Assembly: GCA_903838055.1 (NCBI GenBank)
Contig: CAILWV010000048.1
Span: 1-38,037 of the forward strand
Direction of reading: 5' to 3'
From: an uncultured Bacteroidota bacterium
Lineage (GTDB): Bacteria > Bacteroidota > Bacteroidia > Flavobacteriales > Flavobacteriaceae
Length of the DNA: 38,037 bases
Shown: positions 32,326-38,037 of the stretch, piece by piece
How positions within the stretch are numbered: position 1 is the first letter of the stretch
Layout: each line of letters begins with the position of its first letter
Notes under the pieces: generated by a model
The model's input: the letters and a program-made list of their open reading frames with translations, nothing else
Told to the model about the DNA's origin: nothing
Database searches by the model: none
Made by a program: the position numbers and the translations under genes

Positions 32326-33471
32326 ATGAAACTAGATAGAAAAGAAATCCTAAAAGCACTTGAAACCATTACTATTGCTGGTGAAGGAAAAAATATGGTT
32401 GAGAGTGGTGCTGTGAAAAATGTAATCACTTTTGGTGATGAGGTTGTAGTAGATTTAGTACTTTCTACTCCTGCAATGCACATAAAAAAGAGAGCAGAAG
32501 ACGATATCAAAAAATTAATTCACGAACAATTTTCTGCAGATGCAGTGGTGAAAGTAAATATTAAGGTAGAAGCTAAAGAAAATCCAAACGAAATTAAAGG
32601 GAAATCTATACCAGGAATCAGTAATGTTATTGCTGTTGCTTCTGGAAAAGGAGGCGTTGGAAAATCAACTATTACAGCCAATTTAGCTGTGTCATTAGCT
32701 AAAATGGGATTTAAAGTTGGAGTTCTTGATGCCGATATTTACGGACCAAGCATGCCAATCATGTTTGATGTGGAAAACGAAAAACCAATTTCTATTGAAG
32801 TCGATGGTAAATCGAAAATGAAACCTATAGAAAGTTACGAAATAAAATTACTTTCCATCGGATTTTTCACTTCCCCAAGTCAAGCAGTAATTTGGAGAGG
32901 ACCAATGGCAGCCAAAGCATTAAACCAAATGATATTTGATGCTGATTGGGGAGAATTAGACTTTATGTTAATCGATTTGCCTCCAGGAACCGGTGACATT
33001 CATTTATCTATCATGCAATCCATGCCAATTACGGGTGCCGTTATTGTTAGTACACCACAAGCTGTGGCCCTAGCAGACACAAGAAAAGGAGTGTCTATGT
33101 TTTTATCCGAAAGTATTAATGTTCCAGTTTTAGGAATTATTGAAAATATGGCCTACTTCACTCCAGAAGAATTACCTGAAAATAAATATTACATTTTCGG
33201 AAAAGAAGGGGCTAAAAATCTTGCTGAAGATTTGCAGGTTCCTTTCTTAGGAGAAGTGCCATTAGTGCAAAGCATTCGCGAAGCAGGAGATTACGGTCGC
33301 CCAGCAGCATTGCAAACGGCTTCACCATTAGAGAAAGTTTTTGAAGATATAGCAAGAAATGTAGTACAAGAAACAGTAAAACGAAACGAAAATCTTGCAC
33401 CAACTGAAGCTATTAAAATAACAACAATGGCAGGATGTTCCGCGGTAAAAAGTAGATTGAAAAAAGTTTAG
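32326..33471 (+). CDS. apbC: Mrp/ApbC-type P-loop ATPase, iron-sulfur cluster carrier
   Basis: Mrp/ApbC (Nbp35-like) proteins help deliver Fe-S clusters to target proteins. The 381-aa sequence begins with a MIP18/DUF59 domain (about residues 1-85), then the deviant Walker A GKGGVGKST at 107-115 with VLDADIYGPSMP, a Walker-B-like FMLIDLPPGTGD near 220, and the NMAYFTPEELPENKYYIFG region near 271-290. In E. coli ApbC this last region holds a CxxC that binds the bridging cluster; here the cysteines are absent. The C-terminus ends TMAGCSAVKSRLKK with one Cys. The neighbouring NifU-like gene supports the Fe-S role. Confidence 0.92.
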   Translation: MKLDRKEILKALETITIAGEGKNMVESGAVKNVITFGDEVVVDLVLSTPAMHIKKRAEDDIKKLIHEQFSADAVVKVNIKVEAKENPNEIKGKSIPGISNVIAVASGKGGVGKSTITANLAVSLAKMGFKVGVLDADIYGPSMPIMFDVENEKPISIEVDGKSKMKPIESYEIKLLSIGFFTSPSQAVIWRGPMAAKALNQMIFDADWGELDFMLIDLPPGTGDIHLSIMQSMPITGAVIVSTPQAVALADTRKGVSMFLSESINVPVLGIIENMAYFTPEELPENKYYIFGKEGAKNLAEDLQVPFLGEVPLVQSIREAGDYGRPAALQTASPLEKVFEDIARNVVQETVKRNENLAPTEAIKITTMAGCSAVKSRLKKV

Positions 33472-33479
33472 ACTGCATA

Positions 33480-33573
33480 GATTTTTAGATTTCTTAGAAT
33501 AAAAAAATCTAAAATAATACAGTTCTAAATCTAATAAAGTCTAACTATCTAAATAATCTAAAAAGTCTAAAAA
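33480..33573 (+). repeat. TCTAAA-rich simple repeat between mrp and nifU-like gene
   Basis: The gap holds at least eight copies of TCTAA, mostly TCTAAA, spaced irregularly over about 75 nt, preceded by a complementary TTAGATTTCTTAGA part. AGATTTTT (33480-33487) can pair with AAAAAATCT to form a hairpin. No promoter box is evident, so mrp and the nifU-like gene may share a transcript. Non-coding. Confidence 0.55.
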
Positions 33574-33813
33574 ATGACACATGAAGAGTTAACATTAAAT
33601 ATCGAAAAAGCACTTGAAGAAATTCGACCTTTCTTGAATTCCGATGGTGGAGATATTAGTTTAATTACCATTGAAGATGAAAAACACGTAAAAGTTCAAT
33701 TTCAAGGCGCTTGCACAAGTTGTAGTGTGAACCAAATGACTTTAAAAGCAGGGGTTGAGACTACAATAAAAAAATATGCACCGCAAATAGAAACAGTTGA
33801 GAATATTGCTTAA
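33574..33813 (+). CDS. NifU-like C-terminal-domain protein (Fe-S scaffold/carrier)
   Basis: The 79-aa protein is a single NifU C-terminal (Nfu) domain. It has LNSDGGDISLITIED near residue 21 and QGACTSCSVNQMTLKAGVE, with Cys47 and Cys50 forming the CxxC that holds a labile [4Fe-4S] cluster at the dimer interface. The short length is complete for this type. It lies 102 nt after mrp and upstream of genes for a ferredoxin reductase and ferredoxin, which makes a role in Fe-S assembly or transfer plausible. Confidence 0.92.
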   Translation: MTHEELTLNIEKALEEIRPFLNSDGGDISLITIEDEKHVKVQFQGACTSCSVNQMTLKAGVETTIKKYAPQIETVENIA

Positions 33814-33821
33814 TGTTTTTT

Positions 33822-33907
33822 GGCGTTTCCTTTCAGGTCGGGCTTTTCGTTCTAATCTTTTGTTTTTAAAGAAAAAACAAAAGGATTTCCACTATAATCC
33901 CTAACGC
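33822..33907. repeat. Extragenic palindromic repeat element (copy 2)
   Basis: An 86-nt block starts with GGCGTTTCC and ends with CCCTAACGC, so GCGTT and AACGC form short terminal inverted repeats. In the centre the 11-bp stem CTTTTGTTTTT (33857-33867) / AAAAACAAAAG (33873-33883) is followed by GATTTCCACTATAATCC. The centre can act as a terminator for the nifU-like gene. Flanking phrases such as CAGGTCGGGCTTTTCG and GGATTTCCACT recur, as far as I remember, in many Flavobacteriia intergenic regions. Confidence 0.65.
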
Positions 33908-34000
33908 ATCTTGAACTGATAAATATCATACACATAAAAATTTATTTTTTAGAATTTTGCACGCTCAACTTCTAAACTAATGAACTTATAAATTTCTAAA

Positions 34001-35053
34001 ATGATTGAAACCGATATACTTATTATAGGCGCTGGTCCAACTGGACTTTTTGCTGTATTTGAAGCAGGATTACTACAATTAAAATGTCATATAATAGATG
34101 CGCTTCCTCAACCTGGCGGGCAATTAGCTGAATTATATCCCAAAAAGCCAATCTTTGATATTCCGGGTTACCCTGAAGTTTTAGCAGGAGATTTGGTAAC
34201 CAATTTAATGGAACAAATAAAGCAATTTCAACCAGGATTTACCTTGGCTGAAACTGCTGAAACTATTGATACATTAGAAGATGGAACATTTATTGTCACT
34301 ACTAATAAAGGTACAAAACATCACGCTAAAGCCGTAGCAATTGCAGGTGGCTTAGGAACATTTGAACCTAGAAAACCACAATTGGAAAACATCTCTTTTT
34401 ATGAAGAAAAAGGAGTGGAATATTTTGTAAAAGACCCCGAATTGTTCAGGAATAAACGTGTGGTAATTGCCGGAGGAGGTGACTCTGCTCTAGATTGGAG
34501 TGTTTTTCTTTCGGATGTAGCATCAGAAGTGACTTTAGTTCATAGAAGAAATGAATTTCGTGGTGCTTTAGATTCTGTAGAGAAAGTACAAGAATTAAAA
34601 AAACAAGGAAAAATAAACTTAATTACTCCAGCAGAAGTTGTTGCAATAAATGGAAAAGATCATGTAGAAAATATTGTTCTTGAAAACGAAGGCGTTCAAC
34701 AAGTTTTAGAAACCGATTTCTTTATCCCGCTTTTTGGACTTACCCCAAAGTTGGGAGCAATTGCAAATTGGGGATTAGAGATTGAAAAAAATGCAATCAA
34801 AGTAAATAATGCTTTAGATTATCAAACTAATATTCCTGGCATTTATGCAATAGGAGATGTTAATATATATCCAGGCAAATTAAAACTGATTCTTTGTGGT
34901 TTCCATGAAGCAACATTAATGTGCCAAAGTGTTTATCAGAGAATTAATCCAGGAAAAAGATACGTGCTTAAATATACAACCGTTTCTGGTGTTGATGGTT
35001 TTGACGGAAGTAGAAAAGAAGCAGAAAAAGCAGTTGTGAAATCGATAGAATAA
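34001..35053 (+). CDS. Ferredoxin--NADP+ reductase, thioredoxin-reductase-like type
   Basis: The flavoenzyme transfers electrons between NADPH and ferredoxin. The 350-aa protein has the FAD-binding GAGPTG at residues 10-15 (ILIIGAGPTGLFAVFEA), the PQPGGQLAELYPKK segment near 36, the NAD(P)-binding VVIAGGGDSALDWSVFL near 155 and the FAD-binding YAIGDVNIYPGK near 278. The CxxC redox pair of true thioredoxin reductases is absent, which places it with the type 2 ferredoxin-NADP reductases. The [2Fe-2S] ferredoxin gene that would be its natural partner is 0.7 kb downstream, separated by a two-gene cassette. Confidence 0.93.
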   Translation: MIETDILIIGAGPTGLFAVFEAGLLQLKCHIIDALPQPGGQLAELYPKKPIFDIPGYPEVLAGDLVTNLMEQIKQFQPGFTLAETAETIDTLEDGTFIVTTNKGTKHHAKAVAIAGGLGTFEPRKPQLENISFYEEKGVEYFVKDPELFRNKRVVIAGGGDSALDWSVFLSDVASEVTLVHRRNEFRGALDSVEKVQELKKQGKINLITPAEVVAINGKDHVENIVLENEGVQQVLETDFFIPLFGLTPKLGAIANWGLEIEKNAIKVNNALDYQTNIPGIYAIGDVNIYPGKLKLILCGFHEATLMCQSVYQRINPGKRYVLKYTTVSGVDGFDGSRKEAEKAVVKSIE

Positions 35054-35066
35054 ATATTTATATTTG
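35034..35066 (+). promoter_or_regulatory. Candidate promoter of the small-protein/nucleotidyltransferase cassette
   Basis: TTG (35034-35036), 22 nt, TATATTTG (35059-35066) overlaps the reductase stop codon region and predicts a leader of about 11 nt. It would also drive the ferredoxin gene, which follows the cassette without a gap. Confidence 0.6.
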
Positions 35067-35083
35067 TTTTTTAAAATAGTGTT

Positions 35084-35284
35084 ATGGATAATTTTAGAAT
35101 GAATAGAAGCGTAGTTTCAAAATCTACATTTGAAGAAGCAGATGATCATGTTACTTTTTACAAAGATAAAACACCATTGGAACGATTAAATCACGCTTGT
35201 TATATAATTAATTCTATTTTTAATGTAACTCCAAACACGAAAGTTGATAGAAAAGTAACGTTTGCAAGAAAACATGTCAAATAA
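35084..35284 (+). CDS. Small partner protein of a nucleotidyltransferase (candidate antitoxin-like)
   Basis: The 66-aa protein reads as a short conserved type: KSTFEEADDHVTFYKDKTP followed by LERLNHACYIIN and ending VDRKVTFARKHVK. The pattern S-F-EEAD...Y...KTPLERLN recalls small proteins found directly upstream of stand-alone nucleotidyltransferase genes in many bacteria; I recognise the pairing from memory and not from a search. It overlaps the next gene by 11 nt (ATG at 35274), implying translational coupling. The tail is basic. It could be a regulatory partner or antitoxin; no activity is proven. Confidence 0.7.
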   Translation: MDNFRMNRSVVSKSTFEEADDHVTFYKDKTPLERLNHACYIINSIFNVTPNTKVDRKVTFARKHVK

Positions 35285-35732
35285 TATTTTCAATTTTGAT
35301 TTTTTAGAATTTCTTAAACTATTAGAGAAACATGAAGTTGATTTTTTATTAGTTGGGGGGTATGCAGTTGTTTTACATGGCTATATTAGAAGTACAGGAG
35401 ATATAGATTTATGGATTGAAAGAACAGATACTAATTATGAAAAATTAATTAAAGTATATTTAGATTTTAGCGCACCTATATTTCCAAAAGAACAATTTTC
35501 AAATCCTAAATTTAATGTTTGGGGAATTGGAGTTGAGCCCTCTAAAATTGAAATACTAACTCAAGTTGATGGATTATTATTTAATGAAAGTTTTAAAAAG
35601 CGTAAATTTTTTAAAGTTGATAATTTTCAAATTCCTTACATTGATTTTGACGATTTAATTAAAAATAAATTAATATCAGGAAGGTATAAAGATTTAGCCG
35701 ATATTGAACAATTAAGAAAGCTCAAAAAATAA
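35274..35732 (+). CDS. Stand-alone nucleotidyltransferase (DUF6036/AbiEii-like)
   Basis: From the ATG at 35274 the protein has 152 residues (an upstream TTG at 35262 would add four). It shows the polymerase-beta-type nucleotidyltransferase core: FLLVGGYAVVLHGYIRSTGDIDLWIE, with the GG loop and the DxD metal pair (GDIDLW), and a later PYIDFDDLIKNKLISGRYKDLADIEQL segment (K...GR.KD..D) typical of the DUF6036/AbiEii-related group. Members of this superfamily can add nucleotides to proteins, tRNA or small molecules; several are toxins. Substrate unknown. It overlaps the small partner gene and ends 2 nt before the ferredoxin ATG. Confidence 0.85.
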   Translation: MSNNIFNFDFLEFLKLLEKHEVDFLLVGGYAVVLHGYIRSTGDIDLWIERTDTNYEKLIKVYLDFSAPIFPKEQFSNPKFNVWGIGVEPSKIEILTQVDGLLFNESFKKRKFFKVDNFQIPYIDFDDLIKNKLISGRYKDLADIEQLRKLKK

Positions 35733-35734
35733 TA

Positions 35735-36067
35735 ATGCCACAAGACATTACCATAAAAATTACCGACAGAAAAGGAGTGAAACACGAAGTTCTCGCACCA
35801 ACAGATATGAACCTTAATATAATGGAATTAATTCGAATGTATGAATTAGCCGAAGAAGGTACCGTTGGTGTTTGTGGCGGAATGGCAATGTGTGCTTCAT
35901 GTCAATGCTATGTTTTAAACGATGTTTTAAAAACGGATCGCAATGATGATGAAGAAGCAATGTTGTCAGAGGCATATCATGTAAAACCAAATAGTAGACT
36001 GGGATGTCAAATTCCTATTTCAGAGGATATTGACGGACTAGAAATAGAAATAGCCCCAGAACAATAA
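35735..36067 (+). CDS. Adrenodoxin-type [2Fe-2S] ferredoxin
   Basis: A small electron carrier. The 110-aa protein has four cluster ligands in the C-X5-C-X2-C-Xn-C pattern of vertebrate-type ferredoxins: Cys47, Cys53 and Cys56 in GVCGGMAMCASC, and Cys91 in SRLGCQIPIS. An extra Cys58 follows directly. The helix EEAMLSEAYHV before the last ligand is usual for the family. It probably accepts electrons from the reductase encoded at 34001-35053. It is cotranscribed with the nucleotidyltransferase cassette (2-nt gap). Confidence 0.94.
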   Translation: MPQDITIKITDRKGVKHEVLAPTDMNLNIMELIRMYELAEEGTVGVCGGMAMCASCQCYVLNDVLKTDRNDDEEAMLSEAYHVKPNSRLGCQIPISEDIDGLEIEIAPEQ

Positions 36068-36095
36068 AAAAGCGAGATTATAATCTCGCTTTTTT
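36066..36095. terminator. Bidirectional terminator between ferredoxin and DUF3050 genes
   Basis: AAAAAAGCGAGATTA / TAATCTCGCTTTTTT is a perfect 15-bp inverted repeat with A-tract and T-tract ends, positioned between the two convergent stop codons (36067 and 36098). Confidence 0.92.
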
Positions 36096-36097
36096 TA

Positions 36098-36883
36098 TTA
36101 GATAAGTACCAGTTCTTTTTGAGTTATTTGCTCTTTAATCGCATCCCAAAGTCCGATACGTTTTTCAAGTGCTTGTTTTGAAATTTCTTCCACCTCTTTC
36201 CATTTTACTTCCTTGTTTTCACATAATTCGGTTACCATTTTCATTGCCATAGGTCCATGCTCATCGGCATCGAGTTCAATATGTCTTTCAAAATAGTAAA
36301 TCAATTTAGATAGATCAGTTTCTGGGAAATTAATTTGAAAATTCTTCAAGATTTCGGTAAACATGCTCGGAATTAAATCTTCTCTTCCAAAGGTAAATGC
36401 AGCCGCTATTTCATGGGCTTTGCCTTCTTCAATAACTCTAAATGTAAAATCTAAAAATGCTTTTACATTTGGATGTAAGTCACTTTGCTTTATTGAAACA
36501 AAAATGTTTTGCGTTGCTTTTACATTTTCAAGAAAAGCAATAATAGCATCTGTTTTGGCGCCGCATTGTTGCATAGCATCTAAATACATTTCAAAATGAC
36601 TTTGTCTTGTTCCATCTAATGCTAAATCAGTCTCTTCGGCAACCACTATCTCATTAATTAAATAACGCATTTCTGGATTTCCAATAGGCAGCCAGGGAGT
36701 GGTGGTGCAGGTAAGTTTGTTTTGTAAAGCCTTTAGTAAAGACATAAAATCCCAAACCGCATAAATATGGTTTTCTAAAAAACAATGTAAATCTTCAATA
36801 GTTTTTACTTTTTCGTATAGCGAATGGGTAAGTAATTGATTTTTATAATCTTGAATATTTTTATTGATAGTAGGTATTGTCAT
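36098..36883 (-). CDS. DUF3050 family protein (heme-oxygenase-like fold)
   Basis: The 261-aa protein matches the DUF3050 pattern: LHCFLENHIYAVWDFMSLLKALQNKL near residue 29, TPWLPIGNPEMRYLINEIVVAEETD near 58, TFGREDLIPSMF near 164 and YYFERHIELDADEHGPMAMKM near 205. The His/Glu/Asp residues in WDFMSLLK, EE and ERHIELDADEHG are placed as in heme-oxygenase-like or diiron (TenA-like) alpha-helical folds, but no substrate is known. It is convergent with the ferredoxin gene. A possible promoter lies about 78 nt upstream. Confidence 0.85.
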   Translation of the reverse strand: MTIPTINKNIQDYKNQLLTHSLYEKVKTIEDLHCFLENHIYAVWDFMSLLKALQNKLTCTTTPWLPIGNPEMRYLINEIVVAEETDLALDGTRQSHFEMYLDAMQQCGAKTDAIIAFLENVKATQNIFVSIKQSDLHPNVKAFLDFTFRVIEEGKAHEIAAAFTFGREDLIPSMFTEILKNFQINFPETDLSKLIYYFERHIELDADEHGPMAMKMVTELCENKEVKWKEVEEISKQALEKRIGLWDAIKEQITQKELVLI

Positions 36884-36960
36884 TTTTTGTTTTTTTGAAA
36901 TAATTTAAACAAGTTAATAGCAGTAATATAAAATCTATTTTAGACCTAAATAATTCTACA

Positions 36961-36968
36961 CAAAAGTA
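36961..36968 (-). promoter_or_regulatory. Candidate -7 box (TACTTTTG) for the DUF3050 gene
   Basis: An exact TAnnTTTG match on the minus strand predicts a leader of about 70 nt. No -33 TTG is seen upstream. Confidence 0.4.
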
Positions 36969-37177
36969 AAAAAGCTCCTCCTAGAAATGAAATTTTTAAT
37001 TAAATTTTATGAATTGTTTGCCTAATTTATTTTTATTTCATTTTTAACGTTAAAAAATAAAATCATGTTTAGCGAAAACATTTTTTCTAATGTTAATTTA
37101 ATATTATTATTAACTTACTATTAATGAGTTATGTATTTATTTTCCATTATTAATACACAAAATATTAAAAAAAAAAT

Positions 37178-37185
37178 TATATTTG
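37178..37185 (+). promoter_or_regulatory. Candidate -7 box (TATATTTG) for the adhesin gene
   Basis: An exact TAnnTTTG match about 108 nt upstream of the ATG. The predicted leader of about 100 nt is long for this group. The -33 region lacks a TTG. Confidence 0.5.
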
Positions 37186-37292
37186 CAGGAATTATAGTAC
37201 ATTTTTTCATTTTAAATCAAAGGTAGAAATATTGATTAAATTGAAAAAGTGTGTTTTAATTAACATATTAATAATAAACCCCATTTCTAATT

Positions 37293-38037
37293 ATGAAAAT
37301 AATTACAATTCTTAAAAATCTTTTGTTTTTTTTGGAAAACAAAACAGCTATTAATGATGGATTTCTAGTAACAAAAAACAAAAAGAAAAGTTCTTTGTTG
37401 TTGAGTAGCATGGCTCTTTTTGTCTTACTTTTCTTTTTTGGTGCGAAAACAAATGCTCAAAGTGTAACCATTTCATCTAGCGATACAGATAATATTATTT
37501 GTTCAGGAACAAGTGTAACTTTTACTGCAAATCCTATACTTGAAGGAGAAGTTGTTATGCATTACCAATGGAAAATTGATGGTAATGATGTTGGCACGGA
37601 TAGTGATACTTATACTACAACAAGTTTAACAAATGGGCAAAGTGTTACAGTTGCAATTACAACTGATTTAGCTAATGTTTATTCTTGTGAACCTATAGAA
37701 ACAGAAGTTGTAGCAATTTCTACAGCAAGTGTAGTTATTGCATCTAGTGATTCAGACAATAGTATATGTTCTGGAAGTGCAGTAACTTTTACAGCAACTG
37801 CAACAAATGGAGGAGCATCACCAACTTACCAATGGAAGAAAAACGGAGAGAATGTTGAAGGAGCTACTGGTGCAACTTATCAAACTAGTTCTCTTATAGA
37901 TTCAGATTCAGTAACAGTAGTTATGACATCTAATGCTACATGTGTTAGTTCAACACCTGTTACTACTACTGCTATAGAAACAGAAGTTATAGCAATTTCT
38001 ACAGCAAGTGTAGTTATTGCATCTAGTGATTCAGACA
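37293..38037 (+). CDS. Large Ig-repeat surface adhesin, 5' part (truncated by window end)
   Basis: The frame opens at ATG 37293 and is open to the window edge (248 complete codons). It has an extended signal peptide: about 30 polar residues (MKIITILKNLLFFLENKT...), then KKKSSLLLSSMALFVLLFFF and cleavage after AKTNA, a form seen on very large T9SS adhesins. Ig-like repeats follow from residue 58: unit 1 (VTISSSDTDNIICSGTSVTF, 89 residues), unit 2 from residue 147 (VVIASSDSDNSICSGSAVTF, 93 residues) and the start of unit 3 at residue 240. Each has the YQWK...G motif and two cysteines (ICSG and YSC/ATC). SprB-like adhesins carried along by the gliding motor have this look. The C-terminal sorting domain lies outside the window. 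Confidence 0.85.
   Translation, partial: MKIITILKNLLFFLENKTAINDGFLVTKNKKKSSLLLSSMALFVLLFFFGAKTNAQSVTISSSDTDNIICSGTSVTFTANPILEGEVVMHYQWKIDGNDVGTDSDTYTTTSLTNGQSVTVAITTDLANVYSCEPIETEVVAISTASVVIASSDSDNSICSGSAVTFTATATNGGASPTYQWKKNGENVEGATGATYQTSSLIDSDSVTVVMTSNATCVSSTPVTTTAIETEVIAISTASVVIASSDSD
37693..38037 (+). repeat. Nearly identical 66-bp direct repeats, period 279 bp, in the adhesin gene
   Basis: 37693-37758 and 37972-38037 differ at one position (GTTGTAG versus GTTATAG). The period of 279 bp equals 93 codons, the length of one Ig-like unit. The second copy is cut by the window end, so the match may extend further. Confidence 0.9.

Larger units (their letters stand above)
36884..37292. other. 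409-nt intergenic region before the adhesin gene
   Basis: AT-rich, no gene seen. On the minus strand it holds the DUF3050 promoter candidate; on the plus strand a TATATTTG box (37178-37185), with about 100 nt of leader after it. A GC-richer AGCTCCTCCT lies at 36973-36982. No tRNA or strong hairpin. Confidence 0.5.

Noticed and set aside
33480..33573. CRISPR-like short repeats
   Set aside because: The unit is only 5-6 nt with irregular spacing and no constant spacers or cas genes; simple-sequence repeat.
36976..37016. Tiny ATG frame in the gap before the adhesin gene
   Set aside because: Only 12 codons, AT-rich, no supporting signal.
37079..37160. Possible ncRNA in the AT-rich gap
   Set aside because: Only AT-rich weak pairings; no stable hairpin or promoter-terminator pair.

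Overview
The window is AT-rich (about one third G+C by eye) and reads as a chromosomal segment of a gliding member of the Flavobacteriia, most likely Flavobacterium or a close relative. Several things point there: the mutY-ssb-gldE-gldD gliding-motility cluster next to an HU gene and an RNase E/G gene; type IX secretion (T9SS) C-terminal sorting domains on secreted proteins; promoters of the Bacteroidetes type (TTG, about 17-22 nt, TAnnTTTG); leaders almost free of Shine-Dalgarno sequences; and lipoprotein signals of Bacteroidetes type. No rRNA, tRNA, transposase, phage gene or CRISPR array was seen.

Layout. 1-5.6 kb: dxs (isoprenoid precursor synthesis), a four-cysteine membrane protein, tadA (tRNA wobble deaminase), a SIMPL-domain protein and RNase E/G. 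5.8-9.8 kb: a 30-residue, extremely basic protein and HU on the minus strand; divergent from them mutY, ssb, gldE and gldD. 9.9-14.8 kb: a heavy-metal-associated lipoprotein, a drug/metabolite exporter, and a two-gene operon for a periplasmic M16 protease pair (one catalytic, one lacking the zinc motif). 15-23.8 kb: ribosomal proteins bL21 and bL27, a CPA2-type cation/proton antiporter, an MMPL/RND exporter, asnS and rpoN (sigma-54). 24-27.2 kb: a LuxE-like acyl-protein synthetase and two T9SS cargo-type proteins, one of which is little more than a signal peptide plus a sorting domain. 27.6-32.2 kb: a PhoB/PhoR-like two-component pair, a MurG-like glycosyltransferase overlapping it tail to tail, and a tight operon trmB - LysE-type exporter - alkyltransferase-like protein. 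32.3-36.1 kb: a group around iron-sulfur and electron transfer: Mrp/ApbC scaffold ATPase, NifU-like protein, ferredoxin-NADP reductase and a [2Fe-2S] ferredoxin. A two-gene cassette (small protein plus nucleotidyltransferase) with its own promoter sits between the last two. 36.1 kb to the end: a DUF3050 protein, a roughly 400-bp regulatory gap, and the 5' part of a large Ig-repeat adhesin that runs off the window.

Most of the content is conserved housekeeping sequence. The most interesting points are the 30-aa basic ORF in the HU/RNase operon (a candidate small ribosome-associated protein), the small-protein/nucleotidyltransferase pair between reductase and ferredoxin, the free-standing T9SS sorting domain, the nearly identical adhesin repeats, two extragenic palindromic repeat elements, and an ATG-less but protein-like reading frame upstream of tadA.
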